Notes under the pieces: generated by a model
Told to the model about the DNA's origin: nothing
What the model saw: the letters and a program-made list of their open reading frames with translations, nothing else
Database searches by the model: none
Shown: in pieces, positions 27,247 to 36,089 of the stretch
How positions within the stretch are numbered: position 1 is the stretch's first letter
Layout of the letters: every line of letters starts with the position of its first letter
Assembly: GCF_008728835.1 (NCBI RefSeq)
Contig: NZ_CP042582.1
Coordinates: 124,001 to 188,000 of the forward strand
Length of the DNA stretch: 64,000 nt
Direction of reading: 5' to 3'
Source: Hypericibacter adhaerens
GTDB taxonomy: Bacteria > Pseudomonadota > Alphaproteobacteria > Dongiales > Dongiaceae
Made by a program: the position numbers and the translations under genes

Positions 27247-27794
27247 GAACGCGCAATGCAGCGGTGACCGCGCCGCGAGAATTTCGGCCGGATTCCGGGA
27301 CCTTGCTGCGATGCAAATTTTCTTCAGAGCGGGGCGATTCTGAGTGCGATGCCCAATCGGATTCCACGAGCTGCTGACGGACGCAAGGACGGCTCCACCA
27401 CCCTCGACGCCCGGATTGGCACCGCTGCCGCAGCGCCGATCTCTCCCCGCTGAAGACCTTTCTGCCTCGCCTGGCTCAGCTTCGGCGGCGCCCCAGCGGC
27501 GCCACTCCGCTGACGCGTGGATTCCCCAGCTGGCGCTTCCGCACCGACGCCCCTCCATGACCAGTCCATCCCCGAACCGGCGCCCCAGCGCCGGAACCAG
27601 CAAGAAAGGCCCGCCGCCATCGCGGCGGGCAGCGCAATATGCAATCGCGTCAGGGGCAAGCCCCGACGCGATTGCTGCTTGCGGAATTTCCCTTGAGTGC
27701 CCGATGGTTGCCGGCGCACGTCCGGCCATTTCCCGGCACCGTCTCGGATCCGCCTCTACATCCCCTTCATGGGATGACGCATGAGGTCGGGTCG
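27247..27794. promoter_or_regulatory. Divergent control region between TraC/TraD-like and traA, likely holding oriT
   Basis: This 548-base region has no gene. It separates divergent transfer genes and contains two nearby hairpins at 27610-27629 and 27641-27675. By analogy with Ti-type transfer regions it should include oriT and both promoters. The ribosome site of traA is not obvious; both 27774 and 27795 are possible starts. Confidence 0.5.
27610..27675. other. Candidate origin of transfer: two hairpins 11 bases apart
   Basis: Hairpin 1 is CCCGCCGC, loop CATC, GCGGCGGG (27610-27629). Hairpin 2 pairs GCAATCGCGTC with GACGCGATTGC and GGGGC with GCCCC, with one bulged A and a two-base loop (27641-27675). 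The sequence TTGAGTGCCCG 16 or so bases further on is a possible nick region, which is speculative. Position upstream of a MOBQ-type relaxase is the main support. Confidence 0.45.
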
Positions 27795-30700
27795 ATGTCG
27801 AGCACGTTCTATCGCAAGACGTTTCTTTCCACGAAGCACGGCCACCTGTCGGTCGCGCTCGGCTCCTACATCCTGGGCGAACCCCTGCGGAGCGATCTCA
27901 CTGGCGAGCTCTTCCGGCACGGCGCGGGCCGGGACGATGTCGCCTGCTCCGGAACCCTGCTGCCGCCGGATGCGCCGCTCTGGTTTCTGGATGGCGAGGG
28001 CAATCCGAATCCACAGGCGATCTGGAACGCGAACGACCGGACGGAGCTCTCGGCCAACAAGCGGAACAGGGAGCCGAAGTGGAAGAAGAGGGGCCAGCTC
28101 GCGATGCACGTCATCGCCGCGTTGCCCTGGGAAGTCTCCGACGAGGTCCGCGAGCAGATCGCGCGGCGCCACGCCGAGGAGTTCGCCCGGCGGGGCGCCG
28201 TTGTGACCTGGGCGATCCACAAGCCGAGCGAACAGAATTCGAAGAATCACCATCTGCACCTGCTGGTCTCGACCCGGCGGGTAACGCCGCAGGGCTTCGG
28301 CAAAAAGGTCCGCGGCCTCGCCGCCGCCTTCTCGCGGGGCGAGGGGCACGAGCGGGCCACCATCCACAAGGATTCGCCGCCGCGGCAATGGCGCGCTTTT
28401 CTCGAGCAGTTCGCCGCCGAGCACGGCATCGAGCTCGAGTTCAACGTACCGCAGGCGGTCGCCGGCGTGCACTGGGGCAATGCCCCGCGCCGCACCCCCA
28501 GCGAGAAGCAGAAGGCCGACGCCGAGGCCAGGGCGGCGGCGCGGGCGCTGCTGCTCGATCCCAGTAAACTGCTCGAGGTGGTGACGACGCGCCAGGCGGT
28601 CTTTACCCGGCGCGACCTGCTGAGGCTGCTTCGTGCACACGAGATCGTCGGGGAAGAGGCGGATTCGATCTTCGCCCGCGCGCTGGCCGATCCCGAGATC
28701 CTGCACCTGCGCGATTCCGCCACCAATGCCCACCACGGGCTCTTCACGACCCGCAGCGTCCGCGCCCAAGAGATGCGGATCCTCGCCGCCGCCGATCAGA
28801 TCAGGAACCGGCCGATGGCGCCGGCTGACGTCCGGGCGTTCGCCGCCGCGGCGGCGCGGATCCAGAAGGGCCGGCTGCTATCCGCGGAGCAAAAAGCCGC
28901 CTTCCTACGCTGCCTCGGGGAGGAGGGGCTCTCCATCATCCAGGGCCTCGCCGGCGCCGGCAAGTCCTTCATCATGGCCGTCATCCGCGATGCACTCGAG
29001 GCGGCCGGCTACCGCGTCATCGGCCTTGCCCCGACCAATGCGGTCACCGCCGACATGGCCACCGGCGGCTTTCACACCGCCTCCACGATTCACCTGGAGC
29101 TCCTGCGGCAGGAAACCAAGACCGGCTGGTATGAAGCCTGGAATGCCAGGACCTGCCTCATCCTCGACGAAGCCGCGATGATCGACGCCAATCTCTATGA
29201 GCGCCTGCTGGTGCGGGCCGCCGAGGCTGGCGCAAGGGTCGTGCTGGTCGGCGACGATCGCCAACTGAGCTCGATCGAGCGCGGCGGCATCTACGGATAC
29301 CTGAAGAAGACCTGCCGCTTCGCCCTCCTGCGCGAAGTTCGCCGCCAGAATGAACCGTGGGCCAAGAAAGCCAGCCTCTCATTCGCCGAGGGCCGCCTCC
29401 TGGACGGTCTCAAGCCCTATCACGAGCGCGGCTACATTACCTTCCATGCCGACATCGCCGAAGCCGCCAATGCCCTCGTCCGGCAGTGCCTCGAGGACCA
29501 GCGCCAGGAGCCGGACAAGCCGCGCTTCGTCTATGCCGCGACCCGCGATGCGGTCGCCAGGCTCAATCTCGGCCTGCAGCAGGGCAACTGGACGCTGCGG
29601 CCGCCGGAGCGAAAACAGCGTCTTCAGACCGCGAACGGCGAGGTGGAGTTCGGCAGCGGGGACCGGATCCAGTTCTTCGGCAACGAGCGCAAGCTCGGCA
29701 TCGTGAACGGGCTCATCGGCACCATCGTCGCCATGCAAGCAGATGCGGTCACGGTCAAGACGGACGAGGATCGCATCATCACCTTCGATCCCACGGTTTT
29801 CGATCAGTTCGGGCTCGGCTTCGCCGGCACGATCTATCGCGGGCAAGGCCGTACCCAGGTCCAGACCTACTGCCTCTATGACCACGCGTTCGCTTGGGGT
29901 TCGGCGAGTTCGTATGTCGCTTTCACCAGGCACAAGGAATCCGTGCGCTGCTACGTGCCGCGGCCGCTGGCGGCGGACCTCGAGACCCTGGCCAGGCAGA
30001 TGAGCAAGAGCGACCCACGGGTCAGCTCGCTGGAATTCGTCTCGGAGGAGGAACTGCGGGGGGAGATTCCCGCCGGACCCTCGGACGACCGGGCACTGGT
30101 GAATAACCGGACCGTCGCCGAGCCACGTCTTGAGTTGCGCGCCGCTGTCGTGAAACCCGATGTCGACGCTGACTTCGCGCCTTCGAGCGAGATCGTCGCC
30201 ACATCGCCGACCCGACCCGCCGAGCCCAACGCCCAGCATTCGCCCAAGCCGGCAGCAGATCCCGCGCCGGCCTCGCTCGGCCTACCGTCGGATGTCGTCC
30301 CTGCGATCGCCGGACCAAGCTCCGGTGCTGGCGGCGGCCCCGGCCGCAGGACCGGAACGATGCCTGCTCTTCCCTATCGTACGTATTTCGCCGGCCAGGA
30401 CCGCAGCTTCGATCTCAGCCTGCCGGGGGACGAGGTGGAGCTGCTGGACGCGCTTTCGAACGAGCCCATGAAGCGGGTGGTCGAGGTCTACGGCGACCTC
30501 CAGCGCACGGCGGCAAACGCCGACCCTGCCACGGCCGGTCATCTGCGCGGTCTTCTCCGCCGCATCACGACACAGAGCCAGGACCGCGGCTTCCTGCCGC
30601 GCGAGAACCGCGTTTACGCAGAGTGCCTGCACTATACGAGGCTCGATCCGCACAACATCATCCACGACGAGGCGCTCCGCAAGCATAAGGACGAGGTCGA

Positions 30701-31580
30701 CATCGCGCCGATGGTCGAGCCGCTCTACGACGTGAAGCCAGACGTCCGGCGCAACCTGGCGGCAAAGCTCAAGGGCTTCGTGATCGAGGCGCTGAGGAAC
30801 ATCGACGGCAGCCTCGGCAATGCGTCCGTCCGGGCGAGACACGACGAGGCGCTGCAGTTCGCGATCATCAATACCCGCGCCTGGCTCTACGATGTGACCT
30901 ATGCCTGGGGCCTCGATCTTCACCCCGATGTTTCCCGCGCGCTGGGCCGGCGTGCCATGCCGGACGAGTATCGAGATCAATACCTCTCCCTCGCCCGCAA
31001 GGCCGAGAAGGCAGCCGGGCTCCAGCCCGCACCGCCGGCGCCCGAGGCGCAGCCGCAAACGGTGATCCGCCGGCCGATCTACCCGCATTTCGATTACCAC
31101 AAGGAGCGCCTGCTGACCGAGCTCTACCGCACGCGGCTGGTGGCACAGGTTGCCGAGGCCGCGAAGATGTTCGACGACGCCATGATCCGCCGGAACTTCG
31201 CCGAATACTGCAGCGGCGGCCGCAGCGCCGTGCATCGGGACGAGGAAGAGGCGGCCCAACTGCGTCTCGACGGATTGAAGCGCAAGCTCGCTGCCTTCGA
31301 AGCGGACCCGGCCCGCACGATCCGCGTCGCGAGGCCCCTGGACTTCCTGCCGGCCAGCGTGACCGAGAAGGACGTCGTGGGCCCGAAGGTCTTCTATGCC
31401 CCGCGTGTGACCGGCTTCCAGAGCCCCGACAAGGCGACGCAAATGCTGGAAGCGATCCTGCGGGAACGGCTCTGGATGAGAGTGCGGCAGCCACGACAGG
31501 TGCAGCCGGAGCAGCAGCAGCCATCGCAGCCCACACCGACGAAGCAGATCGATCGCACCGCGGGCCGAGAGATCGACTGA
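27795..31580 (+). CDS. traA: TraA-type relaxase fused to a RecD-like helicase (MOBQ)
   Basis: A 1261-residue conjugative relaxase. The N-terminal domain has the metal-binding histidines NHHLHLLVSTRR (His152, His153, His155). The helicase domain starts near residue 384 with GLAGAGKS, followed by APTNAVTADMATGG, CLILDEAAMID, LVGDDRQLSS and, late, YRGQGRTQVQTYCLYD and YVAFTRHKESV, as in TraI/RecD2 helicases. About 500 further residues end in a Gln/Pro-rich tail. It nicks oriT, stays attached to the strand and unwinds it for transfer. Start 27795 gives the family-like MSSTFYRK; 27774 is an alternative. No coupling protein or mating apparatus is in the window. Confidence 0.88.
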   Translation: MSSTFYRKTFLSTKHGHLSVALGSYILGEPLRSDLTGELFRHGAGRDDVACSGTLLPPDAPLWFLDGEGNPNPQAIWNANDRTELSANKRNREPKWKKRGQLAMHVIAALPWEVSDEVREQIARRHAEEFARRGAVVTWAIHKPSEQNSKNHHLHLLVSTRRVTPQGFGKKVRGLAAAFSRGEGHERATIHKDSPPRQWRAFLEQFAAEHGIELEFNVPQAVAGVHWGNAPRRTPSEKQKADAEARAAARALLLDPSKLLEVVTTRQAVFTRRDLLRLLRAHEIVGEEADSIFARALADPEILHLRDSATNAHHGLFTTRSVRAQEMRILAAADQIRNRPMAPADVRAFAAAAARIQKGRLLSAEQKAAFLRCLGEEGLSIIQGLAGAGKSFIMAVIRDALEAAGYRVIGLAPTNAVTADMATGGFHTASTIHLELLRQETKTGWYEAWNARTCLILDEAAMIDANLYERLLVRAAEAGARVVLVGDDRQLSSIERGGIYGYLKKTCRFALLREVRRQNEPWAKKASLSFAEGRLLDGLKPYHERGYITFHADIAEAANALVRQCLEDQRQEPDKPRFVYAATRDAVARLNLGLQQGNWTLRPPERKQRLQTANGEVEFGSGDRIQFFGNERKLGIVNGLIGTIVAMQADAVTVKTDEDRIITFDPTVFDQFGLGFAGTIYRGQGRTQVQTYCLYDHAFAWGSASSYVAFTRHKESVRCYVPRPLAADLETLARQMSKSDPRVSSLEFVSEEELRGEIPAGPSDDRALVNNRTVAEPRLELRAAVVKPDVDADFAPSSEIVATSPTRPAEPNAQHSPKPAADPAPASLGLPSDVVPAIAGPSSGAGGGPGRRTGTMPALPYRTYFAGQDRSFDLSLPGDEVELLDALSNEPMKRVVEVYGDLQRTAANADPATAGHLRGLLRRITTQSQDRGFLPRENRVYAECLHYTRLDPHNIIHDEALRKHKDEVDIAPMVEPLYDVKPDVRRNLAAKLKGFVIEALRNIDGSLGNASVRARHDEALQFAIINTRAWLYDVTYAWGLDLHPDVSRALGRRAMPDEYRDQYLSLARKAEKAAGLQPAPPAPEAQPQTVIRRPIYPHFDYHKERLLTELYRTRLVAQVAEAAKMFDDAMIRRNFAEYCSGGRSAVHRDEEEAAQLRLDGLKRKLAAFEADPARTIRVARPLDFLPASVTEKDVVGPKVFYAPRVTGFQSPDKATQMLEAILRERLWMRVRQPRQVQPEQQQPSQPTPTKQIDRTAGREID

Positions 31581-31937
31581 GCGCTCGGCGCACGGCCGAT
31601 ATCGATTGCAGTGCGGCCGGTTCATGATTCCCAGCCGCTTGCGACGATGGAATGCATTTTATCGATCGCGGCCGCCGCCCGGGGACGGGCGGCGGCATGG
31701 CGGCGAGGACGCCGCCTGATGATCCCGCTTCGTGCGATCGAGATCGACGGCACTGAACAATCGCGCGTCACTGCACGGTCGATTCCAGGGACAGACGAGA
31801 TCAATCCCCCGCCTTGACCTGGCGCCCGCCACCGCCGCCGGCCGCTGCGTGGCGGCGGCGAGCGCCCAATGACGCAAAGCCGGAAAGCACCAGGCATGAC
31901 TCCTGGGCCGTCGCGCAGCTCCAAGGGAGCCCCCTGC
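31581..31937. other. Intergenic region with two strong GC hairpins
   Basis: These 357 bases after traA contain no supported gene. Bases 31671-31696 form a perfect 11-base-pair stem (GCCGCCGCCCG) with a GGGA loop, and 31821-31866 form an interrupted stem closed by GGCGC/GCGCC. Neither is followed by a T-run. The second hairpin sits in front of the next gene in the way described for the downstream cassettes. AAGGGAG before 31938 is its ribosome site. Confidence 0.55.
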
Positions 31938-32441
31938 ATGGCATTTGCCTTGACCCCACCGGTCGAGAAGACCACCCGGCCGGACCACCGTACCTACCGC
32001 GATCCCAACGGCGGCGCGTGGATCACCTGCCACCTCATCGACGACGATGCGCTCGCGACGTTCGCGGCCCAGTCGGGCCAGATCGAGATCCGCCAGGCCC
32101 TCGGTACCGGATGGGTGCCGAACACTGCCATCGATCAGCTGGTGCAGGCGCCGCGCGCGCTTGCCTGGATCGACGACCGAATGACGCCGCAAGCCAACCG
32201 GCTGCGCCGAGAGATGCGGCGCCAGATCGTGGATGCTCGCGCACGCATCCGCATCCGCCACGGCCGCAGCGTCCTTGCCGGCATCACCCATCGGACGACC
32301 GCCGGCAAGCGCCAGCAGGTCCTGGTTCTGGTCCTCACGCGCAAGTTCGTCCGCAGCTGCGACTGGCAGGTCGGCGTCGATGCGAACCATGGCCCCCTGG
32401 AAGCTGGCGCCTTCGCGCCACCGACCTCGCTGACAAGCTGA
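31938..32441 (+). CDS. Hypothetical protein of the island cassette block
   Basis: A 167-residue soluble protein of unknown family. The start at 31938 follows AAGGGAG by 8 bases, a good ribosome site; an upstream in-frame ATG at 31869 lacks one. It contains DPNGGAWITCHLIDDDALAT, a helical basic stretch RLRREMRRQIVDARARIRIR and QQVLVLVLTRKF. The stop codon lies inside a tandem 8-base direct repeat (GCTGACAA twice, 32429-32444). Neighbouring genes share the same spacing and leader style, which suggests a set of exchangeable cassettes. Confidence 0.6.
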   Translation: MAFALTPPVEKTTRPDHRTYRDPNGGAWITCHLIDDDALATFAAQSGQIEIRQALGTGWVPNTAIDQLVQAPRALAWIDDRMTPQANRLRREMRRQIVDARARIRIRHGRSVLAGITHRTTAGKRQQVLVLVLTRKFVRSCDWQVGVDANHGPLEAGAFAPPTSLTS

Positions 32442-32470
32442 CAAGCCGCCTTTCCAGCCAGCGATCCCGC

Positions 32471-32514
32471 CTCCTCGCCGCGTCGGCTGAGCGGCGAGGA
32501 GTTCGGGATCACAC
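32471..32514 (+). promoter_or_regulatory. Hairpin leader in front of the 32535 gene
   Basis: CTCCTCGCCGC (32471-32481) pairs perfectly with GCGGCGAGGAG (32491-32501) across a 9-base loop. It is followed by GTTCGGGATCACAC and, 20 bases before the next start, a GAGGAA ribosome site. The leader of the Fic gene has the same order: hairpin, GTTCATCATCACAC, ribosome site. Confidence 0.5.
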
Positions 32515-32534
32515 GCTGCAAGAAGAGGAATTCG

Positions 32535-32924
32535 ATGTCCGACAAACCCACCGCCCAGCTCGAGGGCTGGCAACTCCTGACGCTGCATGGCCGCCCGCAT
32601 CAGCTCATCGGTTTCGCGACCGACCACCCACGCTTGCCAGGCCATCGCCGCTTCATCCACACCTCCCGCGTTCTCCGGATCAGCGACGACCTGACCGAGG
32701 CGGAGACTTTGAACACGCTGTATCGGCTGCGACGTCCGCTGAGCGACATGCGGTTCGATCAGGCCTATCCGACCTTCATCGCGATGGCCGACCTCGTCGC
32801 CGAGCGTGTCGTGGGCGGGCATTGGCGGATCAGCCGCAATGGCCAGATCCAGGCAGGCGGTATCCCCGGCTTTCAGATCGCGATCCTTTGCATGCTCGAC
32901 CTGCTCGATCGGCCCGGACACTGA
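32535..32924 (+). CDS. Hypothetical protein of the island cassette block
   Basis: A 129-residue soluble protein with an AGAGGAA ribosome site before the ATG. It has an N-terminal strand-rich part (LEGWQLLTLHGRPHQLIGFA, then PRLPGHRRFIHTSRV) and a C-terminal helical part ending in GGIPGFQIAILCMLDLLD. I do not recognise the family, though its style (a small protein with HTSRVLRI) recurs on alphaproteobacterial plasmids in my recollection. It sits between another hypothetical gene and the Fic gene, each behind a hairpin leader. Confidence 0.6.
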   Translation: MSDKPTAQLEGWQLLTLHGRPHQLIGFATDHPRLPGHRRFIHTSRVLRISDDLTEAETLNTLYRLRRPLSDMRFDQAYPTFIAMADLVAERVVGGHWRISRNGQIQAGGIPGFQIAILCMLDLLDRPGH

Positions 32925-32947
32925 CCCGATCGGCTGGCTCGCTGACT

Positions 32948-32990
32948 AGCCAGCAAGCCAGCAACCGCCGCGAGCGGTTCATCATCACAC
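32948..32990 (+). promoter_or_regulatory. Short direct repeat and hairpin leader in front of the Fic gene
   Basis: AGCCAGCA occurs twice in tandem at 32948-32963. AACCGC pairs with GCGGTT (32963-32979) around CGCGA, and GTTCATCATCACAC (32977-32990) follows. It matches 11 of 14 bases of the equivalent string in the preceding leader. An AAAGGA ribosome site then precedes the Fic start. Confidence 0.45.
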
Positions 32991-33011
32991 TTCTCCATGA
33001 AAGGACTTCCC

Positions 33012-34823
33012 ATGGCCTCCCAGGTCATCGTTCTACCCTCGCGCCTGATCGACAGCATCCTCGACCATCCCGAGACGCCGCGCATGATCGCCTTCGGGTC
33101 GCGGGACCTCAACTCGATGCCGCGTAAACTGTCCGACGGCAGCCGCGCGCTCATCATCGATATCGACCGCCTGGTTCATTGTCCCGGGCTCCCCAATCGT
33201 CTCAGCGAGGAGGTGTTCGCCATCCTCCTCACCAGCATGCCCGCGGGATTCCCCGTGCCGGAGCCTCTGCCGGAGGCCGTGGTGTTGCACGTGCTGGACG
33301 ACGTCGAGGCCGCGCTCGTGGAGCTTCGGCGCCTCACTGGCCATGAGAAGGTCGAGATCGCCGCGGCCATCGAAGCGGCACGCAACGCGCCGACGACCTT
33401 TGCTCAACCGATGCACAGCGCCCCCGCGGATTCGATGGAGGCTGCACTTCTTCAGCAGGCCACCGATCTGCAGGCACGCCTGCAGCCGGCGCTCGATGCT
33501 CTGGATCGCAAGCTCGCGGCATACGCGACCGAGGTGCGCAGGAGCCGCCTCGAGACGGCCGTTGTACGGCTCAGCCTGCAGGCCGACCTCGGGGCCACGC
33601 TCCACCTGGATCCGGTCGAAGGCGGATTCCTGCCGCGCGTCTCCGGCGATCACCGCTATGGCGGATTCGAGCAGCTCTGGCGTGCTACGCTCAACCGCCT
33701 GGCGGCCTTCCAGAGCACGCTCGATACGATCCATCGCGCCGCGCGCGACGGCAGCAATTGGCTGGGAGATTCCGCGCTGCTGCCGCTGCAGGCTACCCTG
33801 CTGAACGGCTTGATGGCACCGCTGCGCTGTGGGTGCTATCGCACCGGGCGCATGGTGATCCGATCGCCCTTCGACGGATCCCGGCACGATCTTGCCTTGC
33901 CCGCCGCGGCCGTCCCCAGCGCGATCGATGCCTTCACGCGCGGTTACGATGCCCGGCTCTGGCATGGCCTCCATCCCGTTCTGCGGGCTGGCCTCGCTCA
34001 CTGCGAGCTGGTCCGGATCCACGGCTTCTCCGACGGCAATGGTCGGCTCGCCCGGCTCGTGCTCCAGGCCATGCTGATCGAGGACCGCCTGCCGGCGCTG
34101 CCGCTCGAAGCGGTGTTCGTCTGGAACCGCGGTGCCTACATCCAGCGCACCGATGCCGCGGTCCGCAATGCAGATCTGCTTGGCTTCCTGCAGTGGCTCG
34201 TGAAGGCCGTCGAGAAGAGTGTCGCGTTGGGGCGGCAGTTCACGCGCGCCATGGCGCCGGTCCGCGACCGGCTGCGCGATTCCTTCTCGGACGGCGGGCC
34301 GCGCTTCGCCACCATCGCCGCCGAGCAAGCGACTTCCATGCTTGTCGGGCCAGATGCGCAGTTCCTGCAGCGGGGCATGATCATCCGCGATCTCGGCCGC
34401 CATCTCGATGCGGCGGGGTTCGATCCCATCTTCTCCGGCAGCTTCGACGTCATCGGAGAGCGGATGGAGCTCGCCTATTCCTGTCCCCTGGCCCGCGATC
34501 TCCTCGCCGCACCGGCGGCGCGGATCCAAGGCGCGCAGGGTCCCTTTCCACAGTCAGCAAGCTTGCAAGCCAGCAAGCTGGAAAGTCAGCTCCATGGTAA
34601 CCCAGGTCATTCGCTGTCCGCTCCCCATGCTCGCGTCGATTCGGGCCGGGGCGGAGTTTCGGAAGTCATCGGCGGATCCAGGATCTCCGGAGTGACAACA
34701 GCGCGCCGTCTGCAACCCAACTCAGACTGTCATTCAGCTCTTGAGTCACGTGGCTCTGGTTTCAGGCGTGGGCATTGTTATTCCGCTCTGCGGCAGGGCA
34801 ATGAGGATGCGGGACGTTCTTGA
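33012..34823 (+). CDS. Fic-domain protein (predicted AMPylase-type enzyme) with an abnormal C-terminal tail
   Basis: A 603-residue protein with the Fic active-site motif HGFSDGNGRLAR at residues 337-348 (consensus HPF-x-D/E-GNGR, with Pro replaced by Gly), inside a helical domain. Fic enzymes transfer AMP or other nucleotides to proteins, and many act as toxins. Residues 1-220 are a long N-terminal region with no named domain. The start at 33012 follows AAAGGA. From about residue 515 (34555) the frame runs through the cassette-type spacer repeats and reads as unrelated Ser/Arg-rich sequence, so the native stop has probably been lost. No antitoxin gene is recognisable beside it; self-inhibition is possible. 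Confidence 0.78.
   Translation: MASQVIVLPSRLIDSILDHPETPRMIAFGSRDLNSMPRKLSDGSRALIIDIDRLVHCPGLPNRLSEEVFAILLTSMPAGFPVPEPLPEAVVLHVLDDVEAALVELRRLTGHEKVEIAAAIEAARNAPTTFAQPMHSAPADSMEAALLQQATDLQARLQPALDALDRKLAAYATEVRRSRLETAVVRLSLQADLGATLHLDPVEGGFLPRVSGDHRYGGFEQLWRATLNRLAAFQSTLDTIHRAARDGSNWLGDSALLPLQATLLNGLMAPLRCGCYRTGRMVIRSPFDGSRHDLALPAAAVPSAIDAFTRGYDARLWHGLHPVLRAGLAHCELVRIHGFSDGNGRLARLVLQAMLIEDRLPALPLEAVFVWNRGAYIQRTDAAVRNADLLGFLQWLVKAVEKSVALGRQFTRAMAPVRDRLRDSFSDGGPRFATIAAEQATSMLVGPDAQFLQRGMIIRDLGRHLDAAGFDPIFSGSFDVIGERMELAYSCPLARDLLAAPAARIQGAQGPFPQSASLQASKLESQLHGNPGHSLSAPHARVDSGRGGVSEVIGGSRISGVTTARRLQPNSDCHSALESRGSGFRRGHCYSALRQGNEDAGRS
34594..34692 (+). pseudogene. Possible fragment of a second gene start, overlapping the Fic tail
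   Basis: An ATG at 34594 opens MVTQVIRCPLPMLASIRAGA, which resembles the Fic gene's own opening MASQVIVLPSRLIDSILD at 7 of 18 positions. It stands at the same distance after the spacer repeats as the other cassette genes. The frame continues for only about 30 codons. It may be a truncated paralogue or a chance resemblance. Confidence 0.3.
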
Positions 34824-34856
34824 ATGAACAGGAGAACGGACGGTAGGTTGAGCTGC

Positions 34857-35696
34857 ATGCGTGTTCTCTACTACTCCGACATTCACATCGAGCTCAGGGA
34901 AAGCGAAACCCGCATCCCCTGGTGCGACAAGTATCCCCTTGATCTTGGTCCCGATCTCTCATCATTCGTTGGCAAAACGGACCTCGTCGTGCTGGCAGGA
35001 GACATAGGACCGATCCGCCCACGACGAGACGTATCGGCCTATCTCTATGCGATGCAGGTCTCCGAGCATCTGAGCTGCCCCGTGGTTCTGATTCCTGGCA
35101 ATCATGAATACTATGGGGGCTGCTTTCTGCAGGATCGTCAAGCGATCTTGCAGCAGAGCAACCAGCGGGTCTTTATCCTGGATCGTGGCGTCGCTCACGT
35201 TCAATTCCCAGGCATTGTTCTCCGCGTCTTGGGCGCGACCTTGTGGACTGACTATTGCCTGACCGGCAATCAGGTACTGGCAATGCACGACGCCTTGCGC
35301 GGCTTGAGCGATCACCGACTCATCAAGATGGAAAAGGGTGCTCCATTTCTGCCCGATCACGCTTTGCAGGAGCACATGCAGACGCGCCGGTGGCTGGGCG
35401 AAGAGCTGGCAGAGGCGCACAACGGGCCGACAATCGTCGTCACGCACCACGTGCCTCATCCGTTGGCGGTCAATCCTAAGTTTGGCCTCAATGACAGGCT
35501 CGCGCCAGCCTTTACTACTGATTGCAGCGAGCTGATTCATGCCGCTGCACGCGCCAGAGTTAAGGCCTGGATCTACGGTCACAACCATGCAAGTCAAGTC
35601 TGCGAGGCAAATGGCGTGCTCCTCATGTCCGCACAACTCGGATACCCGCGAGAGGTCACTAGGTGGACTGGTCCTGGGACCGTGGACATAGGGTAA
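34857..35696 (+). CDS. Calcineurin-like metallophosphoesterase
   Basis: A 279-residue enzyme with all metallophosphoesterase motifs: SDIHIE (metal Asp and His), VLAGDIG, IPGNHEYYGG, VTHHVPHP and YGHNHAS. These bind two metal ions and hydrolyse phosphodiesters or phosphomonoesters; the substrate is unknown. The start at 34857 is chosen because the family begins MRVLYYSDIH; the frame is open further upstream. It sits between the Fic gene and the recombinase module. A phosphodiesterase beside an AMP-transferring Fic protein could reverse its modification, which is only an idea. Confidence 0.85.
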   Translation: MRVLYYSDIHIELRESETRIPWCDKYPLDLGPDLSSFVGKTDLVVLAGDIGPIRPRRDVSAYLYAMQVSEHLSCPVVLIPGNHEYYGGCFLQDRQAILQQSNQRVFILDRGVAHVQFPGIVLRVLGATLWTDYCLTGNQVLAMHDALRGLSDHRLIKMEKGAPFLPDHALQEHMQTRRWLGEELAEAHNGPTIVVTHHVPHPLAVNPKFGLNDRLAPAFTTDCSELIHAAARARVKAWIYGHNHASQVCEANGVLLMSAQLGYPREVTRWTGPGTVDIG

Positions 35697-35831
35697 CCTC
35701 TAAATATCTGACCGTGCCAGGTCCTCGAAACCCCATTCCGTTCGAAACGGCGAAAAATAAACTTCGGACCCAACATCGAAAACCGCAGCCAACGGGGCCG
35801 ATTCTTTCCAGGCTGAATCAACATATCTTCC

Positions 35832-36089
35832 ATGCGCAACCAGGCCCGACGCGTGGAACCGGCCGACTCAACCCAAAGCCATCCGGCTTCGGGCAAAGCC
35901 GCCGTCGTCCAACCGGCCGGCAAGAGCGTCGGGCTGCAAGTCGTCATCAAGGCGGTGACAAAATCCGGAACCGGCCGGCGGCGCAGGCGGACTGTGGAGT
36001 CGGCTCCGGCTGACGAAGCCAGCCTCGACAATCTCGCGCAATTGCTCATTCGCCATCTCGAATCCGACTTGAAGGACATTCTTAAATGA
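35832..36089 (+). CDS. Small basic protein coupled to the recombinase genes
   Basis: An 85-residue, Arg/Lys-rich protein (SGTGRRRRRTVESAPADEAS, then LDNLAQLLIRHLESDLKDIL). Its stop overlaps the next start (ATGA), and that gene overlaps the following recombinase in the same way, so all three are translationally coupled. Small basic proteins encoded with serine recombinases are sometimes recombination directionality factors; this is a plausible role here. No family is recognised and there is no strong ribosome site. Confidence 0.6.
   Translation: MRNQARRVEPADSTQSHPASGKAAVVQPAGKSVGLQVVIKAVTKSGTGRRRRRTVESAPADEASLDNLAQLLIRHLESDLKDILK

Noticed and set aside
27639-27794. Upstream extension of the TraA frame
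   Set aside because: It translates the oriT-like hairpins and has no relaxase similarity; the family N-terminus begins at 27795.
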